The notes beneath the pieces are model-generated. The model ran no database searches and was not told the DNA's origin. It saw nothing but the letters and a program-made list of their open reading frames with translations. The position numbers and the translations under genes are program-made. From DASSJF01 sp035934535 (GTDB lineage Bacteria; Sysuimicrobiota; Sysuimicrobiia; Sysuimicrobiales; Segetimicrobiaceae), in contig DASYXS010000075.1 in NCBI GenBank assembly GCA_035934535.1, positions 7,216 to 71,215 on the forward strand: a stretch of DNA of 64,000 bases, written 5' to 3'. Below, in pieces: positions 18,157 to 26,199 of this stretch; position 1 is the first letter of the stretch, and every line of letters starts with the position of its first letter.

Positions 18157-19278
18157 CTACCGCTTAGCGACGGCTTCCCGGTTGGTGGCAAACCCCGCCT
18201 GGGAGCCGAGGACGCGCGGGGCCTCGCGCAGATCTTCCTGCCAGATGAGCGAGTCCATCGCCAGGTTGAGGGGCTGGTCCTGGATCGTGAGCTCGTAGAC
18301 CGGTTGGTCGTCGGAGCGGTGGTTGTGCACGGCGAACCCCGGCGCGGTCAGCATGAGGTCGCCGGCCTTCCACGTGTAGGTCTTCTTCTCGACGACGCTG
18401 CCGCCCGTGCCGCCGAAGAAGTAGTTGATCGCGGCGGAGGTATGCCGGTGCGGCTTGTCCACGATGTGCGGCGGCCGGATCGTGATCGCGGCGAAGAAGT
18501 TGTTGGTGGTGCCGTTTGTGCGGCCGGTCGCCGGATTGTACAGCAGGTAGAGCCGGCGGCCGACGTATTCTTTGCCGAGCGAGGCGAGCTTGTCGAGCTC
18601 CGCCCGCACCTTCGCCCACGGCCAGTGGAGCGGCCGCTGCTCGACGACCGGCGGGTTGACGAGCCGCTCGTACGTCATCAGCTGCGCGCCGCCGTCGAGC
18701 GTGATCGGTTCCGCGAACGCCTTGGCGATGCCGGCGCCGTGGCCGCCGCCCTGCTCGTCGTGGTCGTGGCCGGCCGGCGCGTGGCGGGGCTCGTCGGTCG
18801 GGGGATTGTCCTCGACGTAGTGGATGTGCAGCTTCTCGAGCAGCGCGGCGTTGCTGTACGTGAGGCGCACGTGGAGGTCCTTGGTGTCGTTGTGGTGCGT
18901 GTACACTGCCATGGACGGGTGGACCCACACGTCGTACTGCGTGAAGCGGATCGTCTGCGCGTTCACGATGGTGTGCCCCGCGCCCTGGATGCAGAAGTTG
19001 ACCTGCGTCGAGTTGTGGCGGATCGGCGCGGTCCGCTCGCCGGGCAGCAGGACGTCGAGGCGGACCTGGATGCCCGGGGCGAGACCCAATCCGGGCTCCT
19101 GCGCGTTCGGGTGCACGATCATCGCCGCGCGCCGGCCGTTGGCCGGACGCGGCAGGCTCGCGAGACGGCGGACTTCTTCCTCGATCTGCTCCTTGGGGAT
19201 CACGACCGGAGGCCACAGGTCGATCGGCTTGGACGTAAACCCGGTCCGGTCCTTAAGGATCGCACGCACCTCACTCAT
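18157..19278 (-). CDS. Gentisate-1,2-dioxygenase-like bicupin
   Basis: A 373-aa bicupin resembling ring-cleaving gentisate/salicylate/1-hydroxy-2-naphthoate dioxygenases. The N-terminal cupin has RHNSTQVNFCIQGAGHTIVN, lacking a full HxH set; the C-terminal cupin has KPHRHTSAAINYFFGGTG, in which the usual Glu of the cupin motif is missing, as in gentisate dioxygenases, and APGFAVHNHRSDD. The ATG at 19278 has GGAGG about nine bases upstream and overlaps the TGA of the upstream gene. A histidine-rich loop (HAPAGHDHDEQGGGHG, about residues 190-206) is an odd insertion. Confidence 0.78.
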   Translation of the reverse strand: MSEVRAILKDRTGFTSKPIDLWPPVVIPKEQIEEEVRRLASLPRPANGRRAAMIVHPNAQEPGLGLAPGIQVRLDVLLPGERTAPIRHNSTQVNFCIQGAGHTIVNAQTIRFTQYDVWVHPSMAVYTHHNDTKDLHVRLTYSNAALLEKLHIHYVEDNPPTDEPRHAPAGHDHDEQGGGHGAGIAKAFAEPITLDGGAQLMTYERLVNPPVVEQRPLHWPWAKVRAELDKLASLGKEYVGRRLYLLYNPATGRTNGTTNNFFAAITIRPPHIVDKPHRHTSAAINYFFGGTGGSVVEKKTYTWKAGDLMLTAPGFAVHNHRSDDQPVYELTIQDQPLNLAMDSLIWQEDLREAPRVLGSQAGFATNREAVAKR

Positions 19279-20297
19279 CGTGTCACACCTCCAGGCGTTT
19301 TCTCGATCCGGTCCAGGCGAAGGGCGGCCCGCTCCGGATGCGGGACGGGGCGCCCGATGCCGCGCTCCACCGCCGTCCGGTAGCACCGTAGACCGACCGC
19401 GAGATCAGAGATGCCCATGCCCATGGCTTTGAACAACGTGAGATCGGCGTCCTTCGGGCGCGTCGCACCCCGCGCGAGGAGCGCCGACAGCGGCGTGACG
19501 GCGGACCAGTCGCGGCCGCCCGCTTTGAAATGGGTCACGAACTCCGAGGAGAGCGCCTGCACCTGGGCCACGTTGTCGACCGCGGTCACGGCGCAGCGCG
19601 CGAGCAGGGCGGGATCGAACTCCGAGCGCTCCGGGGTGATCGCGCCGACCGCGTTCACGTGGGCGCCGCGGCCGACCATCGCCGGCGTCAGAAACGGCTG
19701 CGTCGCACGGGTGACGAGGGTTACGACGTCCGCGCCGCGCACCGCTTCCGCGACGGACGGCGCCGCGGACGCCTCGATCCCCAGCGTCTCTGCGACCCGG
19801 CGGGCAAACGCCTCGCGGCGGGCGGCGTCGCGGCTGAAGACGCGGATCGACGTGATCGGCCGGACCGCGGCGACGGCCGCCGCCTGCGGCAGCGCCTGTT
19901 CGCCGGTCCCGATGATGGCAAACGTCCGCGCGTCCTCGCGCGCGAGCACGCGCGTCGCGATGCCCGCGATGCCGGACGTGCGGAGCTGGCCGAGGGCAAA
20001 GGCCTCGAGCACGGCGAGCAGCCGTCCGGCGGCCGCGTCGAAGAGCAGCACGAGCGGCGTGGAGCCGCGCGGGGTGTTGACCCAGGTCTTTGTGACGGCG
20101 ATCCCGTCCCGGCGCAGGGTGGCGCCGATCGCGTGCAGGCTGCCGCCCGGCCACGCCGTGTGCGTCTTGGTCATGTTGACGGCGTCGCCGGCCGCTTCCA
20201 GCCGCAGCGCCTCGTCGAGGGCGCCGATCGCCGCGTCCATATCGACGAGGGACGCGGCCTCGGCTTCGGAGATCCACAGACAGGGGGGAGAGGTCAT
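19275..20297 (-). CDS. Ornithine cyclodeaminase/mu-crystallin family protein (OCD-1)
   Basis: A 340-aa NAD(P)-binding protein. It shows KTWVNTPRGSTPLVLLFDAAAGRLLAVLEA, LGQLRTSGIAGIATRVLAR, the Rossmann loop IIGTGEQALPQ (GxGxQ), GADVVTLVTRATQPFL and GRGAHVNAVG, all typical of OCD/mu-crystallin. Family members include ornithine cyclodeaminase, ketimine reductase and alanine dehydrogenase; the ornithine-specific residues cannot be judged. It is the first gene of the minus-strand UbiD operon, and an IclR-type palindrome lies 14 bases upstream of its start. Confidence 0.86.
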   Translation of the reverse strand: MTSPPCLWISEAEAASLVDMDAAIGALDEALRLEAAGDAVNMTKTHTAWPGGSLHAIGATLRRDGIAVTKTWVNTPRGSTPLVLLFDAAAGRLLAVLEAFALGQLRTSGIAGIATRVLAREDARTFAIIGTGEQALPQAAAVAAVRPITSIRVFSRDAARREAFARRVAETLGIEASAAPSVAEAVRGADVVTLVTRATQPFLTPAMVGRGAHVNAVGAITPERSEFDPALLARCAVTAVDNVAQVQALSSEFVTHFKAGGRDWSAVTPLSALLARGATRPKDADLTLFKAMGMGISDLAVGLRCYRTAVERGIGRPVPHPERAALRLDRIEKTPGGVTR

Positions 20298-20310
20298 CGA
20301 GGCGAGCGTG

Positions 20311-20325
20311 TTCTGTTGTGCAGAA
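20311..20325. promoter_or_regulatory. Candidate IclR operator, site A
   Basis: TTCTGTTGTGCAGAA, an inverted repeat with five-base arms, lies 14 bases upstream of the start of the OCD-led UbiD operon. It matches a site at the start of the IclR gene (22261-22275) in 13 of 15 positions and a third palindrome at 46989-47003 in 13 of 15. Binding by the adjacent IclR regulator is inferred. Confidence 0.65.
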
Positions 20326-20387
20326 TGGTCGTCTGCGCCACGGTACGATGGTAGCGATCGGGCGGAAGCGGTGTCAACGCGCGCCGT

Positions 20388-22151
20388 TTATTCGGGATGA
20401 AGCACGACGTCGACGAGCGCCGGCCGGCCCTCGTCCTTCACGACCCGGAGGGCCCGCCGGACCGCCGGGGCGATCTGCGCCGGATCCTCGACCGGTCCCT
20501 CGCCGTGCACGCCGAAGGCCCGCGCCATCGCCGCGAAGTCCACGGGCGGCTCCTCGATCCGAATCCCGACGACACGGTGCTCGACCGGGCGGCGGCGCGA
20601 TGCGGCGATGAGCGCCTGGTGATCTTCGTTGTTGAAGTACGAGCGGTTGTTGCACATCACGAAGAGCACCGGGATGCGGTGGTGCGCCGCGGTCCACACG
20701 GCACTCGGCGTGTAGAGCAGGTCACCGTCGGGCTGTAGGTCCACGCACACCCGGCCGGTGCCGCGGTAGGCGAGCGCGGCGCCGATCGCGGCGCCGGCCC
20801 CGTAGCCTAGACCGGCCCCGCCGCTCCCACCGAGAAACTGGTCCGGACGCGTGAACTCCCAGAGGGGTCGCACCCACCCGTCGAGCGAACCGTTCGCGAG
20901 GACCCAGTCCTCGGCGTGCAGCGCCTCCCACACCTCGGCGGCGAGCCGGGACGGCGCGATCGGCCTGGCGTTCCCCTCGGCTTCGCGGCGGCTGCGCGCG
21001 TCCCGCCTGAGGGCGTCGTGGCGCCGGCGCAGCTCGTCGGCGCGCGCGCGGCGGGCCGCGGTGGTGGACGGCGCCTCCTCGAGACGGGCGAGTAGGGCGG
21101 GGAGGGCCACCGCGGTGTCCGCCAGGATCGGCACGTCGACCGGGACCAGGCGCTGATAGTGCGTGACCCAGCTGCGGATGCCGGCGTCCGCCATCGTGAT
21201 GTGGATCACCTTGGCGCCGGCCGGCAGCACGGTCTCGGACACGCGCGTGAGGCGGTCCAGCCGGCTGAACGTGCCGTAGAGGTCCACGACGTCGAGCGCC
21301 AGGATGACGTCCGCGGACGCGAGGACTTCGCGCGGCGCGTCGGTGAGGTCGAGCGGGTGTGGGCTCGGAAAATTCAGGCGGCCGCGCTCGTACAGATCGA
21401 TCACCGGCGCCTCGAGCGCCTCCGCGAGCCGCACGAGGGCGTCGAACGCCTCCGGCGTGCGGCCGGCGTACTGGGCGACGATCGCGGGCCGCTCGGCCGC
21501 GCGGAGGAGGGCGGCCGCACGGTCCAGCGCGCCGGCATCGGCCTGCACGCGTGAGGGCGGGGCGAAGCGCGCAAAGTCTGGAAGCGCCGGCGGCTCCTCG
21601 AGGCGCATCTCCTGAAGCTCCGCGTCGAAGCAGACGTATACCGGTCCCCGCGGCTCGGTGACCGCGACGCGATAGCCTCGGACGAGTGCCTCCGGGATCG
21701 CGGCGACGCTTGCCGGCTGATCGTCCCACTTGACGTAGTCCCGCACCGCCTGCCCTTGTACGAGCGCCGTGTGGATCCAATCGATCCAGGGACGCCGCCG
21801 GTCGGCGGCCATCGGGCCCGTGCCGCCCAGGACGAGCATCGGCGTCTGGTCGCACCACGCGTTGAAGATCGCCATGCTGGCGTGCTGCAGGCCTACGACG
21901 TTGTGGACGATCGCGGCCATCGGGCGGCCCGCGGCCTTGGCGTACCCGTGGGCCACCGCGACCGCGATCTCCTCGTGGCAGCACTGGATCAGCTCCGGCC
22001 GCGTGTTGCGCCCGTAGTTCACGAGCGAGTCATGGAGCCCGCGGAAGGTGGCGCCTGGATTGAGCGCCGCGTACTCGATGCCGAGCCCCCGCAGCACGTC
22101 GACGATCAGATCGGATCCATATTCCGGTCGCCCGGCGTGCGCGGCGGTCAT
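20388..22151 (-). CDS. Thiamine-diphosphate-dependent enzyme (acetolactate synthase/benzoylformate decarboxylase-like)
   Basis: A 587-aa three-domain TPP enzyme. The N-terminal PYR domain has NPGATFRGLHDSL and the activating Glu in CCHEEIAVAVAHGYAKAAGRP; the central domain spans about residues 180-330; the C-terminal PP domain has LQPDGDLLYTPSAVWTAAHHRIP and CNNRSYFNNEDHQ (GDG-NN metal motif). The pattern fits the 2-oxo-acid decarboxylase/carboligase group without identifying the substrate. ATG at 22151 follows AGGGAG. It is transcribed leftward with a 90-base gap before the OCD gene, where operator site A suggests a separate promoter. Confidence 0.85.
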   Translation of the reverse strand: MTAAHAGRPEYGSDLIVDVLRGLGIEYAALNPGATFRGLHDSLVNYGRNTRPELIQCCHEEIAVAVAHGYAKAAGRPMAAIVHNVVGLQHASMAIFNAWCDQTPMLVLGGTGPMAADRRRPWIDWIHTALVQGQAVRDYVKWDDQPASVAAIPEALVRGYRVAVTEPRGPVYVCFDAELQEMRLEEPPALPDFARFAPPSRVQADAGALDRAAALLRAAERPAIVAQYAGRTPEAFDALVRLAEALEAPVIDLYERGRLNFPSPHPLDLTDAPREVLASADVILALDVVDLYGTFSRLDRLTRVSETVLPAGAKVIHITMADAGIRSWVTHYQRLVPVDVPILADTAVALPALLARLEEAPSTTAARRARADELRRRHDALRRDARSRREAEGNARPIAPSRLAAEVWEALHAEDWVLANGSLDGWVRPLWEFTRPDQFLGGSGGAGLGYGAGAAIGAALAYRGTGRVCVDLQPDGDLLYTPSAVWTAAHHRIPVLFVMCNNRSYFNNEDHQALIAASRRRPVEHRVVGIRIEEPPVDFAAMARAFGVHGEGPVEDPAQIAPAVRRALRVVKDEGRPALVDVVLHPE

Positions 22152-22260
22152 CCGCTCCCTCCGTACGCGGCGTCTCATCGGCCCGCGGCGTACGCCCCGC
22201 GGGCACCGCTCTCGGGTTCGCCGCGGGCGCCTTGACGCCTGTCGGCTGCGGCGATACTGT

Positions 22261-22275
22261 TTCTGCTGTGAAGAA
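22261..22275. promoter_or_regulatory. Candidate IclR operator, site B (overlaps IclR start)
   Basis: TTCTGCTGTGAAGAA overlaps the GTG start (22268) of the IclR-family gene and lies in the divergent region shared with the TPP-enzyme gene. An outer inverted repeat, ACTGTT/AACAGT, extends the symmetry. Its position predicts autorepression. Confidence 0.6.
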
Positions 22276-23041
22276 CAGTGTTCCGAAGACGCCCGCCTAC
22301 CCGATCGAGTCGGTCGACAACGCGCTCCGCCTGCTGCGGATGCTGCGCGAGCGCTCGGAGGTGCGGGTGTCGGACGCGAGCCGCGAGATCGGCGTCGCCC
22401 GGTCGACGGCCCACCGGCTGCTCGCGATGCTTCAGCATCACGGGTTCGTGCAGCAGGACGCCGCATCGCGCGCCTACGTCGCCGGTCCGGCACTGTTCGA
22501 CTTCGCGCTCGCGATGCTGCGGGACCGGGACATCCGCTCGCACGCCCGGCCGTTCCTCGAGGCGCTGAGCCGGGTCACGGGGGAGACCGTCCACCTGATC
22601 GTGCTGCAGGGCCGGGACGTGCTCTTCCTGGACTGCGTCGAGGGCACGAAGACCGTTCGAGTCGGCAACCGGACCGGGCTCGTGCTGCCGGCCCACTGCA
22701 CCTCGGCGGGGAAGGCGCTGCTGGCCGCGCTGACCGGCGAGCGGCTGCGCGCGCTGTACCCGGAAGAGCGCTTGCCCGGCCTGACTCGGCGGTCGATCCG
22801 GACGCGAACGCGCCTGGAACGCGAACTCGCCGCGGTACGCCGGCGGGGCTACGCCGCGAACGTCGGGGAGACGGAAGACGAGATCGGCAGTCTCGGCGTG
22901 CTCGTGCGGGACCGGCATGGGAGTTCACGTGCCGCGCTCAGCGTCGCGGTGCCGCTCTCGCGCCTGACCGATCGGGTAGCCGGGGCGGCGGCCAGGGCCG
23001 CGATGCGCGCCGCGGCGGCGCTCGGCGCGGCGATTCCCTGA
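22268..23041 (+). CDS. IclR-family transcriptional regulator
   Basis: A 257-aa regulator with an N-terminal winged helix (SVDNALRLLRMLRERSEVRVSDASREIGVARSTAHRLLAMLQHHGFV) and the IclR effector domain (GETVHLIVLQGRDVLFLDCVEG, LPAHCTSAGKALLAAL, GYAANVGETEDEIGSLGVLV). These proteins bind small carboxylates or aromatic acids and often control degradation operons. The gene is divergent from the TPP-enzyme/UbiD cluster. GTG 22268 is chosen because SVDNAL then sits at the normal distance; it overlaps operator-like site B. Its TGA is one base from the stop of the convergent DinB-like gene. Confidence 0.93.
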   Translation: MKNSVPKTPAYPIESVDNALRLLRMLRERSEVRVSDASREIGVARSTAHRLLAMLQHHGFVQQDAASRAYVAGPALFDFALAMLRDRDIRSHARPFLEALSRVTGETVHLIVLQGRDVLFLDCVEGTKTVRVGNRTGLVLPAHCTSAGKALLAALTGERLRALYPEERLPGLTRRSIRTRTRLERELAAVRRRGYAANVGETEDEIGSLGVLVRDRHGSSRAALSVAVPLSRLTDRVAGAAARAAMRAAAALGAAIP

Positions 23042-23042
23042 T

Positions 23043-23567
23043 TCATGACCCGACCGGTTGCCGCCACCCCGTCTTCGCCCACGTGAGCGCCTTCGGGTCC
23101 TGGAGCGCCTCCTCGCCGCGCCGCAGAAACGCGCCCAACTGGCCGGCGTGATGCTGGATGTGCCGGATGTTGTAGATGTGGAGCTCTCCGCGCGTAAACG
23201 GCAGCCAGGGAAAGCCTGAGCCGCGCTGGAGCGTCTCGAACGTCTCGAAGGCCAGCGTGTCGGCCGCCTTTTGCCGGCAGATCGCCGTGTATGCGATCAG
23301 TTCGCGCTGCCCGAAACGCCTGCTCGGGAACTCGGCGTCAAACTCCTCCAGGCCTCTCGGGTGCAGATCCCGCGGTTCAAACGCCTCTTCGCTCGGCGAC
23401 AAGTAGAGGTCGACAAAGCACAGGGTGTGATACGCGACATGCCAGAATGGGTACTTGGCGATTTTTCCGTCCCACCGCTGCTCGGGGCACCGCTCCATCG
23501 CCTCGTTCAGCATGGCGAGCGCCGCCTCAAACTGGCCGCTGAGAATATTCCGCACGTAGTCAATCAC
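23043..23567 (-). CDS. DinB/YfiT-superfamily protein
   Basis: A 174-aa four-helix protein. The likely metal-binding histidines are in PFWHVAYHTLCFVDLYL and RHIQHHAGQLGAFLR, matching the three-His arrangement of DinB-like proteins, which include bacillithiol and mycothiol transferases. The residues RPVGS close the protein. No substrate can be assigned. It is transcribed leftward, and its neighbour downstream is the convergent IclR gene. Confidence 0.82.
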   Translation of the reverse strand: MIDYVRNILSGQFEAALAMLNEAMERCPEQRWDGKIAKYPFWHVAYHTLCFVDLYLSPSEEAFEPRDLHPRGLEEFDAEFPSRRFGQRELIAYTAICRQKAADTLAFETFETLQRGSGFPWLPFTRGELHIYNIRHIQHHAGQLGAFLRRGEEALQDPKALTWAKTGWRQPVGS

Positions 23568-23597
23568 GGGCCCGCCCTCCGTTCCTCTGTCTTCAGG

Positions 23598-24587
23598 TTA
23601 GATGCGAAACGAGTGCAGCACCTCGGACACAAACAGCTCCTCGGGCGTCACCCGCCGGTGGCACACGCCCTGCTCGTAGGCGTAGTCGCAAAACGCCGTG
23701 AGCGTGACGCGGTTGGGCTCCAGGCCGTACGGAAAGTAATCGGCGCCGAAGAGATCGCTCCACCGCCCGGCGTAGTCGGCCATCCAGGGCACGGGGAAGC
23801 GCGAGGCCATCACGTCGAACGCCCGGCGGACACTGCGGCGGCGGGCTTCGTCGAACGCCGCGTACAGGTTCATGGCGACCCAAGGGTACTGCGCGTAGAT
23901 TTCCCGCTTGATCGCGACGATGTGCATGATCGGGAAGATGCCGGTGGCCCGCCAGTAGGCCTCTTCCACCGCCTGGGCGTTGCCGAAGAGCCGCACGATC
24001 TCCGGCCCGCCGTCCCCGGGCGGCTCCGGCGGATGCGCGGTCATCACCGCGTCGAGGTCGCCCGCCTGAAGCATGCCGGTGAGGCTCCGGTCCGCGACGC
24101 GGTGCAGGCGAATGTCGGTGGGCAGGCGCAGCTCCACCTTTTCGGCGCGTCCGGCCTGGTTCACGCCGGCCTGCCACCACTCGATCGCCGAGAGCGGCAC
24201 GCCGTACTGATGGACAAGAGATCCGCGCGCGTAGATGCCGGCGGTCTGGGCCCACTCGGGCACGCCGACGCGGCGGCCCGCCAGTTGTGCGGGATCGGTG
24301 AGGCCGGCGCCTCGCCGGACGTAGATCGACGAGTGGCGGAAGGCGCGGTTCGGGAACACCGGGATCGCGACCATCGGCGGCTCGCCGCGCGAGACCAGCG
24401 AGATGTACTTGCCGAGCGACATCTCGGACACGTCCCATTCGCGAAAGGCGGTGAAGCGGAAATGAATCTCTTCCACCACGAGGTTGAGGGGGACCAGGTC
24501 GATGCCTTCCGCGGCCACCACACCGTTCGTCAGGTCGCGGACGTGATCGTAGTCGCTGATCCCGAGCGTCAGCCGGAGTTTGCTCAT
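23598..24587 (-). CDS. NMT1/Pht5-like substrate-binding protein without signal peptide
   Basis: A 329-aa protein of the group often labelled 4,5-dihydroxyphthalate decarboxylase or ABC substrate-binding protein: LRLTLGISDYDHVRDLTNG, WDVSEMSLGKYISL, IPVFPNRAFRHSSIYVR, LAGRRVGVPEWAQTAGIYARG. These are periplasmic-binding-protein type 2 folds. No signal peptide is visible at the N-terminus (MSKLRLTLG). Its ATG overlaps the upstream livF-like stop by four bases, so it belongs to the leftward transporter operon. Whether it binds solute or acts as an enzyme is not decidable here. Confidence 0.72.
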   Translation of the reverse strand: MSKLRLTLGISDYDHVRDLTNGVVAAEGIDLVPLNLVVEEIHFRFTAFREWDVSEMSLGKYISLVSRGEPPMVAIPVFPNRAFRHSSIYVRRGAGLTDPAQLAGRRVGVPEWAQTAGIYARGSLVHQYGVPLSAIEWWQAGVNQAGRAEKVELRLPTDIRLHRVADRSLTGMLQAGDLDAVMTAHPPEPPGDGGPEIVRLFGNAQAVEEAYWRATGIFPIMHIVAIKREIYAQYPWVAMNLYAAFDEARRRSVRRAFDVMASRFPVPWMADYAGRWSDLFGADYFPYGLEPNRVTLTAFCDYAYEQGVCHRRVTPEELFVSEVLHSFRI

Positions 24588-25426
24588 GAGGCCCCCCCTT
24601 CGGCCCGGGGCGGGGGCGAGTCCTCGCGTGGTGCGTCCTCGCCAAAGATCGACTTGAGCCGCGCGGCCAGCGCCGCCGCGGCTTCATGGCCGTCTCCCTC
24701 GATGCGGGCGGCGCCGACCCCGAGGTAGCGGTGGATCACCTCCGGCGTGCGGGCGAGGTCCGATCCGGTGCCCGTCAGCACTACGCGGCCGGTCTCGAGG
24801 ACGTAGCCGCGGTCGGCGGCGGCAAGGGAAAGGCGCGCGTTCTGTTCGACGATCAGAAGGCCGACGCCGGCCGCCCGGAGGTCGCGCAGGACGGCGAAGA
24901 TCTCCGCGACCAGCACGGGCGCGAGGCCGAGTGAAGGTTCGTCAAGCAGCAGAACGCGGGGGCGCGCCATGAGGCCCCGTGCGATGGCCAGCATTTGCTG
25001 CTGGCCGCCGGAGAGGAGCGATGCCTCCTGCGCGAGGCGCGGGAGGAGGGCGGGGAAGATGCCGCACACCTCGGCCCTGCGCGCCTCGAGGCCCTCGCGC
25101 CCGAGGTGCCGGATCTCTCCGTACGCGCCGAGCATCAGATTGTCGGCGACCGTCAGCCGGCTGAAGATCTGGCGTCCCTCGGGCACGTGCGCGATTCCCA
25201 AACGGACGATCCGCGCCGGCGGCAGACCGGCGATGGAGCGCCCGCCGAGCGCAATCGTGCCGCCGGCCGGCGTGACCAGCCCGGACAGACACTTCAGCAG
25301 CGTCGACTTGCCGGCGCCGTTCGCGCCCACGAGCGCGACGATCTCTCCCGGGGCCACGTCGAGGTCCACGCCGCGCAGGACCCGCGCGTCGCCGTAGCCG
25401 GCCGTGAGTCCGCGAACGGCCAGCAT
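24584..25426 (-). CDS. Branched-chain amino acid ABC transporter ATP-binding protein (LivF-like, second system)
   Basis: A 280-aa ATPase: Walker A GANGAGKSTLLKCLSG, LivF mark IAHVPEGRQIFSRLTVADNL, signature LLSGGQQQMLAIARGLM, Walker B VLLLDEPSLGLAPVLV and IVEQNA. It carries an extra C-terminal region of about 45 residues (GHEAAAALAARLKSIF and a proline-rich end) beyond the usual LivF length. It is the third gene of a leftward unit LivHM-LivG-LivF-NMT1-like protein. Confidence 0.93.
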   Translation of the reverse strand: MLAVRGLTAGYGDARVLRGVDLDVAPGEIVALVGANGAGKSTLLKCLSGLVTPAGGTIALGGRSIAGLPPARIVRLGIAHVPEGRQIFSRLTVADNLMLGAYGEIRHLGREGLEARRAEVCGIFPALLPRLAQEASLLSGGQQQMLAIARGLMARPRVLLLDEPSLGLAPVLVAEIFAVLRDLRAAGVGLLIVEQNARLSLAAADRGYVLETGRVVLTGTGSDLARTPEVIHRYLGVGAARIEGDGHEAAAALAARLKSIFGEDAPREDSPPPRAEGGAS

Positions 25427-26199
25427 CAGGTCGCCCCCCGGCCGAGATAGGCTTCGATCACCCGGGCATCGGCCTGCACCGCCGCCGGCGATCCATGCGC
25501 GATGACCCGCCCGAGATCGAGCACCAGCACCTCATCGGCGATTTCCATGACCAGCGACATGTTGTGCTCCACGACCATGAGGGTCACCCCGGCTGAGCGG
25601 ACCGCGAGGAGGAGGCGCGCGAGTTCCGCGGTCTCGAAGTCATTGAGTCCCGCGGCGGGCTCGTCGAGCAGCAGAACCCTCGGCGAGGCCATCAACGCCC
25701 GGACGATCTCGAGCACCTTCTGCGCGCCCAGTGGCAGGCCGGCCGCCGGATCGTCCCGCCGCGCGCCGAGGCCCGCCACGTCGAGCAGGGCTTCCGCGCG
25801 CCCGCGCATGGCGCGCTCCTCGCGCCGCACCGGATCGAGCCACAGGGCCTGCTGCCACGGCGCCGCGCGGCTTCGCAGGTGTCCGCCGACGAGTACGTTC
25901 TCCAATACGGTCAGCCCCGTAAACACCCGCGCGGTCTGAAAGGTCCGAACGAGCCCGCGCGCGGCGATCGCGTCGGGCGCGAGGCCGCGCAGGCTCCTGC
26001 CGAAGCACGACACTGTGCCGCGGTCCGCCGGGTAGAGGTTCGTCAGCACATTGAACAGCGTGGTCTTCCCCGCGCCGTTGGGACCGATCGCCGCGGTCAA
26101 GGAGCCTTCGCGGACGGTGAAGGAGACGTCGGCGATGGCGAGCACGCCGCCGAACGCCTTCGACAATCCGCGCGCCTCGAGGGCCGCGGCGCCGGTCAC
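25426..26199 (-). CDS. Branched-chain amino acid ABC transporter ATP-binding protein (LivG-like, second system)
   Basis: A 257-aa ATPase with Walker A GPNGAGKTTLFNVLTN, Q-loop region VRTFQTARVFTGLTVLENV, signature-like LPLGAQKVLEIVRALM, Walker B VLLLDEPAAGLNDFE and VVEHNM. The GTG start at 26199 overlaps the TGA of the fused permease gene by four bases (GTGA), so an upstream in-frame extension is not used. It works with the LivF-like ATPase next to it. Confidence 0.93.
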   Translation of the reverse strand: MTGAAALEARGLSKAFGGVLAIADVSFTVREGSLTAAIGPNGAGKTTLFNVLTNLYPADRGTVSCFGRSLRGLAPDAIAARGLVRTFQTARVFTGLTVLENVLVGGHLRSRAAPWQQALWLDPVRREERAMRGRAEALLDVAGLGARRDDPAAGLPLGAQKVLEIVRALMASPRVLLLDEPAAGLNDFETAELARLLLAVRSAGVTLMVVEHNMSLVMEIADEVLVLDLGRVIAHGSPAAVQADARVIEAYLGRGAT

